Assembly: GCF_009764265.1 (NCBI RefSeq)
Contig: NZ_RWIR01000078.1
Span: 1 to 51,721 of the forward strand
Reading direction: 5' to 3'
DNA from: Pseudomonas sp. PB101
Lineage (GTDB): Bacteria; Pseudomonadota; Gammaproteobacteria; Pseudomonadales; Pseudomonadaceae
Length of the DNA: 51,721 nt
The notes beneath the pieces are model-generated. The model was not told the origin of the DNA, searched no databases, and was given only the letters and a program-made list of their open reading frames with translations. Each line of letters begins with the position of its first letter. Position 1 is the first letter of the stretch. This document shows, in pieces, positions 23,711 to 31,822 of the stretch. The position numbers were made by a program, and so were the translations under genes.

Positions 23711-24822
23711 GCGGCCTGGCGTTCAATACGGTACCGCAACTGATCGAAGCCATCGGCGCCGGTCGGATGGTGGTGATCACCGACGACGAACACAACGGCG
23801 AAGGCTCGCTGTTGATGGCTGCCGAACAGGCCGGCGCCGAGGCGGTCACCTTCATGGCGGTGCAGGCGCGCGGGCTGATTTGCCTGGCCCTGACCGAGCA
23901 GCGCTGCCGTGCGCTGGGCCTGGACCTGATGGTGCCCAACTCCCGGGCGCAGCATGGCGTGGGGTTCACCCGCTCGATCGAAGCCGCCACCGGGGTGTCC
24001 ACCGGCATCTCGGCGGCGGACCGGGCGCGTTCGATCCAGGTCGCGGTCGACCCGGCCAGCGGCCCGGCGGACCTGGTGCAGCCCGGGCATATCTTCCCGG
24101 TGCAGGCCTTGCCCGGTGGCGTGATGCAGCGGGCCGGCCATGTCGAGGCCGCGTGCGACCTGACACGCCTGGCGGGACTGCAACCGGCGGCAACCCTGGT
24201 GGGCATTCTCAACGAGGACGGTGAACTGGCCCGTGGTGCCGAGTTGCATGAATTTGCCCACCGGCATGGCCTGCGGATCGGCACCATCGCCGACCTGATT
24301 CACTACCGCATCCTGCATGAAGGCACGATCGAGCGCGGCGGCGAATACCCCTTGCATACCCGTCATGGCGAGTTCCGCGTGACGACCTATCAGGACACCT
24401 ACCAGGGCTCGCTGCACCTGGCGCTGGTCAAGGGCCGGATCGACAGCACGCAACCGGTGCTGGTGCGGGTGCAAGGCATCGAGACGCTGCGCGATGTGCT
24501 GGGGTGTGAAAGCGAGAGCGGGGCGCAGCAGTGGAGCCTGGATCGCTCACTGGCGAGCATCGCCGCCGCCGGTAACGGCGTACTGGTGCTGCTGGCCCAA
24601 AAGGAAAGCGCCGACGGGGTGCTTGAACAGTTGCGCCAGCGCAGTGGCGGCAAGCAGCGCACACCGCAGTTTCCACAACGAACCCTGGGCATCGGCGCAC
24701 AGATCCTGCGCGACCAGAACGTACGCAAAATGCGCCTGATGAGCTCGCCGGTACCGTACAAGGCCGTGTCCGGGTTCGACCTGGAAGTGACGGAATTCGT
24801 GCCGTTCCAGCCGGCACTGTAG
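23707..24822 (+). CDS. RibBA-like protein with altered DHBP synthase and GTP cyclohydrolase II sites
   Basis: The 371-aa protein aligns along its length with fused RibB (residues about 1-200) and RibA (about 200-371). In RibB the segment DDEHNGEGSLL replaces DDEDRENEGDM, losing the catalytic Arg/Glu and final Asp; the later E of the CEL motif is also changed (VGIL), though GFTRSIEAATGVSTGISAAD and GHVEA are kept. In RibA the zinc-binding C-x-T-G...C-D-C region is replaced by IETLRDVLGCES. It is therefore unlikely to make riboflavin precursors and may have a new role beside the esterase and SDR. Its stop TAG lies inside a REP element. Confidence 0.75.
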   Translation: MSGLAFNTVPQLIEAIGAGRMVVITDDEHNGEGSLLMAAEQAGAEAVTFMAVQARGLICLALTEQRCRALGLDLMVPNSRAQHGVGFTRSIEAATGVSTGISAADRARSIQVAVDPASGPADLVQPGHIFPVQALPGGVMQRAGHVEAACDLTRLAGLQPAATLVGILNEDGELARGAELHEFAHRHGLRIGTIADLIHYRILHEGTIERGGEYPLHTRHGEFRVTTYQDTYQGSLHLALVKGRIDSTQPVLVRVQGIETLRDVLGCESESGAQQWSLDRSLASIAAAGNGVLVLLAQKESADGVLEQLRQRSGGKQRTPQFPQRTLGIGAQILRDQNVRKMRLMSSPVPYKAVSGFDLEVTEFVPFQPAL

Positions 24823-24976
24823 GAGCGGGCTTGCCCGCGAAGGCGGAGTGTCAGGCGTCATCGATGTTGAATGTGCCGGCCTCATCGCGAGCAAGCTCGC
24901 TCCCACAGTAATTTCGGTTGGTTGCATATTTTGTGTGCACCCACGAACCCTGTGGGAGCGAGCTTGCTCGCGATGG
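24817..24976. repeat. BIME cluster (three REPs)
   Basis: CTGTAGGAGCGGGCTTGCCC starts at 24817, the inverted CATCGCGAGCAAGCTCGCTC lies near 24883, and the direct GTGGGAGCGAGCTTGCTCGC near 24953. The first REP contains the stop codon of the RibBA-like gene. Confidence 0.8.
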
Positions 24977-25072
24977 CGATCTATCAGACACATCCAGTCA
25001 AAAACTGACCCAACTCTCAAGCATCCACCGGTCTAGCCTTCCTCCTGAACTCACCATGTAGAGGGCAAAGGA

Positions 25073-25531
25073 ATGCCGGATTTACCCGCCTCACATCGCC
25101 TGCGCACAGGCCGCTATCCTGAACCCAACAGGGTTTACCTGCTGACGAGCAACACGCTGGGCCGAGAACCGGTTTTCAAGGATTTCGGTTTGGGCAGGCT
25201 GGTCGTCAAGCAATTTCAATATGCACAGGAACAATACTGGGCGAACTCTTTAGCCTGGGTCGTCATGCCCGATCATTTTCATTGGTTGATCGAACTGCAG
25301 CGGTGCTCACTCAGTCAACTGATGCAAAAAACCAAATCATTGAGTACGCGAGCCGTGAACATGTCCGTCGGGCGTAAAGGCAGTCTTTGGCAGCAGGGCT
25401 ATCACGATCGGGCGTTGAGGCGGGATGACGACCTGGTAAAGCTTGCTCGATATGTCGTCGCCAACCCGCTGCGCGCGGGATTGGTGGGGAAGCTGGGCGA
25501 TTATCCGCTGCGGGACGCGATATGGGTTTGA
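25073..25531 (+). CDS. REP-associated tyrosine transposase (RAYT)
   Basis: The 152-aa Y1_Tnp (IS200/IS605-type) protein has the HUH motif in VMPDHFHWLIEL, the catalytic Tyr region LWQQGYHDRALRRDDD, and the RAYT ending YVVANPLRAGLVGKL. RAYTs are single-copy, chromosomal transposases thought to mobilise REP/BIME elements; this one is flanked by REPs on both sides (24817-24976 and 25548-25726), as is usual. GAGGG precedes ATG 25073. It is a likely agent of the BIMEs that litter the window. Confidence 0.88.
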   Translation: MPDLPASHRLRTGRYPEPNRVYLLTSNTLGREPVFKDFGLGRLVVKQFQYAQEQYWANSLAWVVMPDHFHWLIELQRCSLSQLMQKTKSLSTRAVNMSVGRKGSLWQQGYHDRALRRDDDLVKLARYVVANPLRAGLVGKLGDYPLRDAIWV

Positions 25532-25547
25532 TCCGTAACCGCGTTGC

Positions 25548-25726
25548 CACCATCGTCGGAACGCCGCCCGGAGCAAGTTCGCTCCCACAATGATTGTTGG
25601 ATATCCGCAGAGATTGCTTACACCCGCTAGCTCTGTGGGAGCGAGCTTGCTCGCGATGGCGGAGTGTCGGTCGACATCTATTTTGAATGTGCCGGCCTTA
25701 TCGCGAGCAAGCTCGCTCCCACAATG
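25548..25726. repeat. BIME cluster downstream of RAYT
   Basis: A degenerate REP (CCGGAGCAAGTTCGCTCCCA) at about 25565 is followed by a direct REP near 25632 and an inverted REP near 25699. With the upstream cluster it frames the RAYT gene. Confidence 0.75.
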
Positions 25727-25776
25727 ATTGTTGGATACCCGTAGATGTTGCGTACACCTGCGAGGGCTGCATTGGC

Positions 25777-26754
25777 TTAAGGCTTGATGTCGCGCAACAT
25801 CTTCTTCGCCTGATCCTGCACCGCCTCGGGTGCCGTCATGTTGCCGTCGATCACGGTGATCACCGCATGGCCTTGCCACAGTTGGTAGGCATCGGCCTTT
25901 TGCTGGATTTCGGTCGGTGTCGAAGGCGGGGCCAGGTTGACATGGACCACGCCGTCGGTGCCGCGCTGTGAAGTGAAATTCACCCGGTCCCAGTTGCCGA
26001 TCGGGGCGAAGCTCACGCCTTTGACTTCGCTGGGTGGCAGGGGCGGGTAGTTGAGGTTCAGGCCGTTGACGCCCGGCAGGCCGAGCACGTTCAGCTCGCA
26101 CGAGTGTTTGCTTTTGGCGCAGGCCTCTCTGGCTTCGGCGCCGGCCAGGCTTGCCTGCTCGATCACCTTCACGGCAAAGCGCGCCGTGTCGTCCATGGCG
26201 CCAAGGGTCTTGCGAAAACCTGCCTGCTGGTCGCGGATGATCAGGTCCATGTCTATACCCGTGGACACCGCCACCGCCGGAATCCCTTTGAACATCGCAC
26301 GTACGGCCGCGTTGAGGGTGCCGGACATCTGCGTCAGCGGGCCGACGTTTTCGCCAAAGTTGCTGCCCGATACCACCAGGTCTGGCGGCGTGTCCTTGAG
26401 GATCACGTCGAGGCCGACGTTGACTGCATCCACCGGCGTGCCGATGGCGGAGGTCTTGCCGGCAGGCGGGGTGTAGCCTTCAGGCGGCCCGACGCAAAAC
26501 CTCCCCGGTGCCAGTTCGGTCACTGCCAGCGCCTGGCCGGGCACGACCACGCTGGCGGCGCTGATGCCGCTGCTGTCGTTCAACGGGCCGACCAGGGTGA
26601 CCTTGTGCCCGGCGGCGGTCAGGGCGCGGTACATCGCATCGATGCCGGGCGCGCGGCAGCCATCGTCGTTGGTCAGCAGGATGTTCAGGGCGTTGGCTTG
26701 CATCGACAGGCCAACGCTGGCCATGGCGATGACGCCGGTGAGGAGTTTGTTCAT
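25777..26754 (-). CDS. Exported SurE-like 5'/3'-nucleotidase
   Basis: The 325-aa protein matches SurE: LLTNDDGCRAPGIDAMYRAL near the mature N-terminus, DSSGISAASVV, and VSGSNFGENVG. Unlike cytoplasmic SurE (about 250 aa), it begins with a signal peptide (MNKLLTGVIAMASVGLSMQA), so it should act in the periplasm, where it could scavenge phosphate from nucleotides. A hairpin lies between it and DUF1329, on the same strand, so it may be read through at reduced level. Its link to steroid use is unexplained. The ribosome site is weak. Confidence 0.8.
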   Translation of the reverse strand: MNKLLTGVIAMASVGLSMQANALNILLTNDDGCRAPGIDAMYRALTAAGHKVTLVGPLNDSSGISAASVVVPGQALAVTELAPGRFCVGPPEGYTPPAGKTSAIGTPVDAVNVGLDVILKDTPPDLVVSGSNFGENVGPLTQMSGTLNAAVRAMFKGIPAVAVSTGIDMDLIIRDQQAGFRKTLGAMDDTARFAVKVIEQASLAGAEAREACAKSKHSCELNVLGLPGVNGLNLNYPPLPPSEVKGVSFAPIGNWDRVNFTSQRGTDGVVHVNLAPPSTPTEIQQKADAYQLWQGHAVITVIDGNMTAPEAVQDQAKKMLRDIKP

Positions 26755-26796
26755 GGCGGAGTCTTCCGTGGAAGGAGCGGATTTTACAAAGCACGA

Positions 26797-26825
26797 CGCC
26801 CCGACCGAATGATTCGGTCGGGGCG
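26797..26825. terminator. Hairpin between DUF1329 and SurE genes
   Basis: CGCCCCGACCGA and TCGGTCGGGGCG make a 12-bp stem with a short loop. The T tract is weak on both strands, so it may be a terminator, an attenuator or a transcript-stabilising hairpin for the minus-strand operon. Confidence 0.5.
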
Positions 26826-26833
26826 CGGTGAGT

Positions 26834-28213
26834 TTAGCGGGTGCCGAGTTTGCGCAGGTTGCCAGGGGTGAATTCGTCTTCGGTGAAGGCGGTGGCGTTG
26901 AGCTTGGCCGGTTTCTGATCGATCAGCATCCGGTCAACCAGATACGAACCGGCGATCAGGTCGTGATAGATCCCGAGGCGGGCGTGGTAGCGCTGCATCT
27001 CGTAGGCGTAGATCGACGTCTGCATGTTGGTGCGCCACAGTTGGCCACGGCTGTCGTAGTTGTCGGCCAGGGTTGCGGCCCAGGTGTCCTCGTCCAGGTA
27101 CATCACACGCTTGGCGTACACGTGGCGGGCACCTTCCTTGAGGGTGGCTTGCAGCACCCAGACGCGGTGTTTTTCATAGCGCATGTACTGCGGATCGATG
27201 TGGCCGGTGGTGGCCAGGATCTGATCGGTGCTCACGCTCGGATCATCGATCTTGTAGTTGTGATAAGGAATGTAGATTTCCTTTTTGCCGACGATGGTCC
27301 AGTTGTAGCGGTCCGGCGCACCGTTGAACAAACGGTCTTCGTCGTACACACGGAAACCACCGGCACCGGTCGGCGAGTCGTAGCCCACGGTCGGCGCGCG
27401 ACGCACCCGGCGTTGACCCGGGCTGTACTGCCAGGCCTGGCGCGGGGAGGCGGTCGGGTTGATGAACTCATGACCGACGACGATCTCGCCTTTCTTGCGC
27501 ACCGGTTCCAGCGTGGTGATCAGGAAGTTGGTGAGAATGCCGTTGGACGTCTCCAGGGTTCTGTCCGGGTTGGACCAGATCGAGAAGATCTTGTAGTTGA
27601 CCTCTTCGAGCACTCGCTCCTTGTTGGAGTACACCACGGCCTGCCGGTAGTTGGCCTCTTCGGCCGCGGCACGGCCGGCGAGGGTGTGGTTGAACATCAA
27701 CTCGCTGCCGTTCTTGGGAATCGGGAACGGCGAGCCGGCCCAGGCGTTTTTCGTGTCGTTGTTATCGTTGGCCAGCTCGGCATTGACTGCGTTGTGCTTG
27801 ACCGCCTCGACCAGTTTCGGATCAACGCGGAAGTCACGGTGGCTTGGGTACACCGGGATCTTGAAGGTGTCAGGGTAGCGTTTGAGCAACGCCTTCTGGC
27901 CATCGGTGAGGTTGTCGGCGTACTTGTCCATGTTCTTCGAATCGATCACGAACAGCGGTTTTTCCGCCGCATACGGGTCCGGGTACGGTGTGCCAGGGCC
28001 ATCGAACTTGAGGCCCGGCGGCAGGCCGAGCCATTTGCCGCTCCAGGCCGGGATGCTGCCATCGGCGTTGCCGGCCTTTTCGGCGCCCATCGGGGTCAGG
28101 TCCTGGCCCAGGCGGGCGGCTTCTTCGGGGCTGACCTTGGCGTAGGCCAGGCCACTGCCGAGCAGGCCGACGGTCAGCGCGGTGCTCAATAATGTTTGGG
28201 TGAATCTGGACAT
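26834..28213 (-). CDS. DUF1329 exported protein
   Basis: The 459-aa protein begins with a signal peptide (MSRFTQTLLSTALTVGLLGS, cleavage near AYA-KVS). It belongs to the DUF1329 family, proposed to be a periplasmic/outer-membrane partner related to LolB-like lipoprotein folds. DUF1329 genes nearly always follow DUF1302 genes in hydrophobic-substrate clusters, and here they are 23 bp apart on the same strand. A role in steroid uptake or envelope handling is inferred, not shown. GGAGGAGC precedes ATG 28213. Confidence 0.85.
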   Translation of the reverse strand: MSRFTQTLLSTALTVGLLGSGLAYAKVSPEEAARLGQDLTPMGAEKAGNADGSIPAWSGKWLGLPPGLKFDGPGTPYPDPYAAEKPLFVIDSKNMDKYADNLTDGQKALLKRYPDTFKIPVYPSHRDFRVDPKLVEAVKHNAVNAELANDNNDTKNAWAGSPFPIPKNGSELMFNHTLAGRAAAEEANYRQAVVYSNKERVLEEVNYKIFSIWSNPDRTLETSNGILTNFLITTLEPVRKKGEIVVGHEFINPTASPRQAWQYSPGQRRVRRAPTVGYDSPTGAGGFRVYDEDRLFNGAPDRYNWTIVGKKEIYIPYHNYKIDDPSVSTDQILATTGHIDPQYMRYEKHRVWVLQATLKEGARHVYAKRVMYLDEDTWAATLADNYDSRGQLWRTNMQTSIYAYEMQRYHARLGIYHDLIAGSYLVDRMLIDQKPAKLNATAFTEDEFTPGNLRKLGTR

Positions 28214-28236
28214 GCTGTGCTCCTCCGATTGGGGAA

Positions 28237-29814
28237 TCAGAACCGGTACTTGAAGTTGAGCGCGACGTTGTCGCGGTCAGCCAACGGGCTGTTGTTGGCA
28301 TTGCCGAGGTAGGCGTTGTAGCGGGCTTCGACGGTGAAGTTGCCGAGGTAGCGCCACGAGCTGCCGATGCTGGCGCGGTCGTCGTGTTGGCCAGAGTTGA
28401 TCGAGCCAACCGTCGAGCTGTCACCGTTGGCGGCAGCGCTGTAGGTGATCGGCACCGACATGTCCCAGCCGCTGAACACGTCGTTGTAGTCAAAGCTCGC
28501 CTGCACCGTGTAGCCCCAGGCATCCTGGTCATAGACCAGGCTGTCGGTGCCCGGCAGCGAGAAGCCCGGCGCCAGGGTTACCGGCTGCGACTTGTCGTTG
28601 CTGATCACGGTGTTGTAGACCAGCTCGCCGGTCAGGGTGGTGTTGTCGGCGAAGGACGTCGGGCCGACCACGTAGATCATCGACGTCTGCGCCTGCAGGG
28701 TTTTGCCGCGCACCGGGCTCGAGAACCCGTTGTTGACCATCACCGGCGCACCGTCGCGGTAGCTGACTTCACCGGCCCAGCTGACATCGCCCAGCACGGT
28801 GGCGAAGCTCGCGCCGAACAGGTCGATGTTGTCGAAGTAGCGCACCTGGTAACGGCCCAGGGTCGAGGCGAAGTCCAGCGACGGGGTCTTGTCGTGATAA
28901 CGCGAGTAGTAGATGCCGAACTCGGTGTTGTTCAACGATTCGGCGGCGTAGGTGAAGGCCAGACCGTACTGGCCGCTGTCGCTCGGCTTGTCGTCCTTCA
29001 GGCGGGTGACGAAACCGGAGGCGTCGTTGAAGCCGCCTTCGTCGATGAAGTCGGTGGTGGAGAAGTAGCTACCCACGCCGAACAGCTCGGTCTTTTCCCA
29101 CTTGTATTGGTAGTAGGCCTGGATGCCCAGGCTTTCGGTCAGGGCGAACTGGGTGAACAGTTGGCCGACCGGCAGCAGGATTTCCTTGACCTCGACACCC
29201 GGGGTGGTCGACTTGGTCGCGTCCACCGGGCTCTGGGCCGCGGAAATGCCCGGGTAGAACAGGCTCTCGCCCCAGCTCACCACCTGGTTGCCCAGGCGCG
29301 CGTTGAGGGCATGGCCGCCCACGTCCCAGGTGCCATAGGCGTAGTAATCGAGCATGCGCAATTCATTGCGATGCTGATCGATGGTGTCCTGGGAGAAACG
29401 GTCGGGCTGGCTGCAATGACCGCCGGCGAAGCAGTTGGAAGTGCCGGTGGTGTTGTCGTTGTCCTGATCGTAGACGTTGTCGTAGAAGCCCGTCGCCCGG
29501 ACAAACACGCCGTAGTTGTCTTGCCACTTGATGTTGGCTTCGGTGAGAAAGCCGCTGCGGTTGTTGATCAGGCTGCCTTTGTCGAACGCGTTGTCGCCAT
29601 CGTTGCCGTCGGCATTGGCGGTCAGTTTGTGATCGCGAGCCTCGGTCCGCCAGGCGAGGCTGTACGTCAGTGTGGTGTCCCAGTCGATGCTCAAGTCTTC
29701 GCTTGGCTGAAAGCTCATCGCGTTAACGTGAGCGCTTAGTCCGCCAGCCAGCAACAGCAATGCGAGTTGTACACGAGGGTGCTGTGTTGGTGGGGCGATT
29801 ATTGTTTTTATCAT
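28237..29814 (-). CDS. DUF1302 outer-membrane beta-barrel-like protein
   Basis: The 525-aa protein carries a signal peptide ending AHVNA, a glycine/aromatic-rich body with alternating polar-apolar strands, and the typical outer-membrane C-terminus ending in Phe (VALNFKYRF). It belongs to the DUF1302 family, which co-occurs with DUF1329 in aromatic and steroid degradation clusters. It is likely a porin-like channel or scaffold for hydrophobic substrate entry. Start MIKTIIAPP is supported by GAGGACGAC. A box lies 94 bp before it, with a CATAGT -10-like hexamer. Confidence 0.85.
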   Translation of the reverse strand: MIKTIIAPPTQHPRVQLALLLLAGGLSAHVNAMSFQPSEDLSIDWDTTLTYSLAWRTEARDHKLTANADGNDGDNAFDKGSLINNRSGFLTEANIKWQDNYGVFVRATGFYDNVYDQDNDNTTGTSNCFAGGHCSQPDRFSQDTIDQHRNELRMLDYYAYGTWDVGGHALNARLGNQVVSWGESLFYPGISAAQSPVDATKSTTPGVEVKEILLPVGQLFTQFALTESLGIQAYYQYKWEKTELFGVGSYFSTTDFIDEGGFNDASGFVTRLKDDKPSDSGQYGLAFTYAAESLNNTEFGIYYSRYHDKTPSLDFASTLGRYQVRYFDNIDLFGASFATVLGDVSWAGEVSYRDGAPVMVNNGFSSPVRGKTLQAQTSMIYVVGPTSFADNTTLTGELVYNTVISNDKSQPVTLAPGFSLPGTDSLVYDQDAWGYTVQASFDYNDVFSGWDMSVPITYSAAANGDSSTVGSINSGQHDDRASIGSSWRYLGNFTVEARYNAYLGNANNSPLADRDNVALNFKYRF

Positions 29815-29907
29815 GTCGTCCTCATGGCCCAGGTCAGACCTGCCCGACCTGCATTTCAGGGGGGGGTTAGTGCTGTGGGCGACTATGGAGTCACGACTTG
29901 CGCGCAA

Positions 29908-29925
29908 CATCGTCCAAGCGGACTA
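29908..29925 (-). promoter_or_regulatory. Putative steroid-operon operator box 7
   Basis: CATCGTCCAAGCGGACTA; on the minus strand TAGTCC-GCTT-GGACGATG, full consensus. It is followed 18 bp later by a CATAGT-containing stretch toward the DUF1302 gene. Confidence 0.78.
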
Positions 29926-29959
29926 AGCGATTTGTACGGGGCGACCACTGTCCTGGCCT

Positions 29960-29977
29960 TAGTCTTATCGGACGATG
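29960..29977 (+). promoter_or_regulatory. Putative steroid-operon operator box 8
   Basis: TAGTCTTATCGGACGATG, one mismatch to consensus. Eighteen bases after it CGAACAATCCC occurs, and the KstD-like gene starts 103 bp downstream. Together with box 7 it gives each divergent promoter its own box, 34 bp apart. Confidence 0.75.
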
Positions 29978-30079
29978 AACACCCGGCGTGCGCGGCGAAC
30001 AATCCCGAGACCGACTGCACCGGGCGAAGATCCGGCGGTGGCGGTTTCTGCCTGATGGGCGCTGAACAAGGGTGATCGC

Positions 30080-31822
30080 ATGAACGCTGCCGGGATCAAA
30101 TGGGACGAGTGCTGTGATGTATTGGTGATTGGCTCGGGAGCCGGGGGCATGACCGCTGCGCTGCGTGCCCATGACCTGGGCCTGAATGCGCTGTTGATCG
30201 AAAAGAGCGGCGAATATGGCGGCACTTCGGCGGTGTCCGGCGGCGGCATCTGGATCCCGAACAACCACCGGATCAAGGCCCTCGGCGGCAGCGATTCGGC
30301 GGCCGAAGCGATTGCCTACATCCGCGCCGTGACCCATGGCGAAATCGACGACGGGCGCATCGAAGCCTATGTCGAACACGGCCGGGAGATGGTCGAGTAC
30401 CTGGAAAAACACTCCCGCGTACGCTTCGAGGCGCAGCCGCGCTACGCCGATTACTACCCGGAAGTCGAGGGCGGCAAACCGGGCTATCGCTCGATGGATC
30501 CGCAACCGTTCGATGCCGCCGAGCTGGGTGAAGAATTTTTGCGCATGCGCGCACCGTCCCCCGGCACCCTGATGATGGGGCGCATGGCGATGACCATGAA
30601 AGAGGCGCAGGTGCTGCTGTGTCGTGGCCCCGGCTGGTTGCGCCTGACCCTGCGGGTGATGTGGCGTTATTGGAAGGACCGCGAAGGCCGGCGCTTGTCC
30701 CGTCGCGACCGTTTCCTGACGTTGGGCAACGCCTTGATCGGTGCCTTGCGCTGTTCGTTGCAGGATCGTGGCAAGTCGCTGTGGCTCAACTGTGCCCTGG
30801 AAGAATTGCTGCTGGTCGGCGACCGGGTTGGTGGTGCGCGGGTCAATCGAAACGGTCAGGTGCTCAACGTCAAGGCGCGTTACGGCGTGATCATCGCTGC
30901 GGGTGGTTTCGAGCGTAACCAGGCGATGCGCGAGCAGTATTTGCCGCAACCGTCCAAAGCGGATTGGAGTGCCACGCCGCCGAACAATACCGGCGACGGC
31001 ATCCGCGCCGGCCAGGCAATCGGCGCGCGGACCGCGCTGATGGAGCACAGCTGGTGGGCGCCGACCACTCACGTGCGCGGGGAAGAAAAACAGCGCGCCT
31101 TGTTCGTCGAACGCACCTTGCCGGGGTGCGTGATGGTCAACGCGGCGGGCGAGCGTTTCGTCAACGAAGCCGCACCCTATACCGATATCGTTTACGCGAT
31201 GTACGCCAACAATCGCGAAGGCGCCGCGAGCGTGCCGTGCTGGATGGTGTTCGACGCCGAGTTCCGCCGCAAATACCCGTGCGGCGCCTTGCTGCCCGGT
31301 TATGCCCAGCGCGATTGGCAGTTGCCCGAGCATCTGCGCGACTACTTCCACAAAGCATCGAGTCTTGAAGAGCTGGCGACGCAAATCGGCGTCGACGGCG
31401 CCGGACTGCTGCGCACCGTGCAGCGTTTCAACGGCATGGCCGTGCAGGGCGTCGACGAGGATTTCCACAAGGGCGACTCGCTGTTCGACCGCTACTACGG
31501 CGACCCGAACGTGCAACCCAATCCGTGCCTGGCGCCGTTGCTCAAGGGCCCTTTTTACGCCGTGCGCATCGACGCCGGCGACATCGGCACCAAGGGTGGC
31601 CTGCTGACCGACGTGCACGCCCGCGTGTTGCATGAAGACGGTGAACCGATCAACGGCCTGTACGCCATCGGCAACAGCGCCGCCTCGATGATGGGCCGCA
31701 CCTATCCGGGTGCCGGTTCGACCATCGGCCCGGCCATGACCTTCGGTTACCTGGCGGCCAATCACATCAAGCGCCAGAGCGAAACCGCTTCGGTCAAAAC
31801 CTTGTTCGGGAGTGTCGAATGA
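30080..31822 (+). CDS. 3-ketosteroid dehydrogenase (KstD/Delta4(5alpha) family)
   Basis: The 580-aa FAD protein has the N-terminal Rossmann motif VLVIGSGAGGMTAALRAHDL, the KstD-type region GGTSAVSGGGIWIPNNHR, and the C-terminal active-site stretch MMGRTYPGAGSTIGPAMTFG, whose Tyr matches a catalytic tyrosine of KstD. It introduces a double bond at C1-C2, or at C4-C5 in 5alpha-steroids; the two activities cannot be told apart by eye. It shares an overlapping ATGA junction with the next SDR gene. With KshA it creates the unstable 9-hydroxy-1,4-diene that opens ring B. Confidence 0.85.
   Translation: MNAAGIKWDECCDVLVIGSGAGGMTAALRAHDLGLNALLIEKSGEYGGTSAVSGGGIWIPNNHRIKALGGSDSAAEAIAYIRAVTHGEIDDGRIEAYVEHGREMVEYLEKHSRVRFEAQPRYADYYPEVEGGKPGYRSMDPQPFDAAELGEEFLRMRAPSPGTLMMGRMAMTMKEAQVLLCRGPGWLRLTLRVMWRYWKDREGRRLSRRDRFLTLGNALIGALRCSLQDRGKSLWLNCALEELLLVGDRVGGARVNRNGQVLNVKARYGVIIAAGGFERNQAMREQYLPQPSKADWSATPPNNTGDGIRAGQAIGARTALMEHSWWAPTTHVRGEEKQRALFVERTLPGCVMVNAAGERFVNEAAPYTDIVYAMYANNREGAASVPCWMVFDAEFRRKYPCGALLPGYAQRDWQLPEHLRDYFHKASSLEELATQIGVDGAGLLRTVQRFNGMAVQGVDEDFHKGDSLFDRYYGDPNVQPNPCLAPLLKGPFYAVRIDAGDIGTKGGLLTDVHARVLHEDGEPINGLYAIGNSAASMMGRTYPGAGSTIGPAMTFGYLAANHIKRQSETASVKTLFGSVE

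Noticed and set aside
25545..25570. ATCGTCGGAACGCCGCCCGG, resembling the operator box
   Set aside because: The same string recurs in BIME spacers (25548 and about 32795), lacks GGAC at the right position and lies outside a promoter, so it is repeat DNA.
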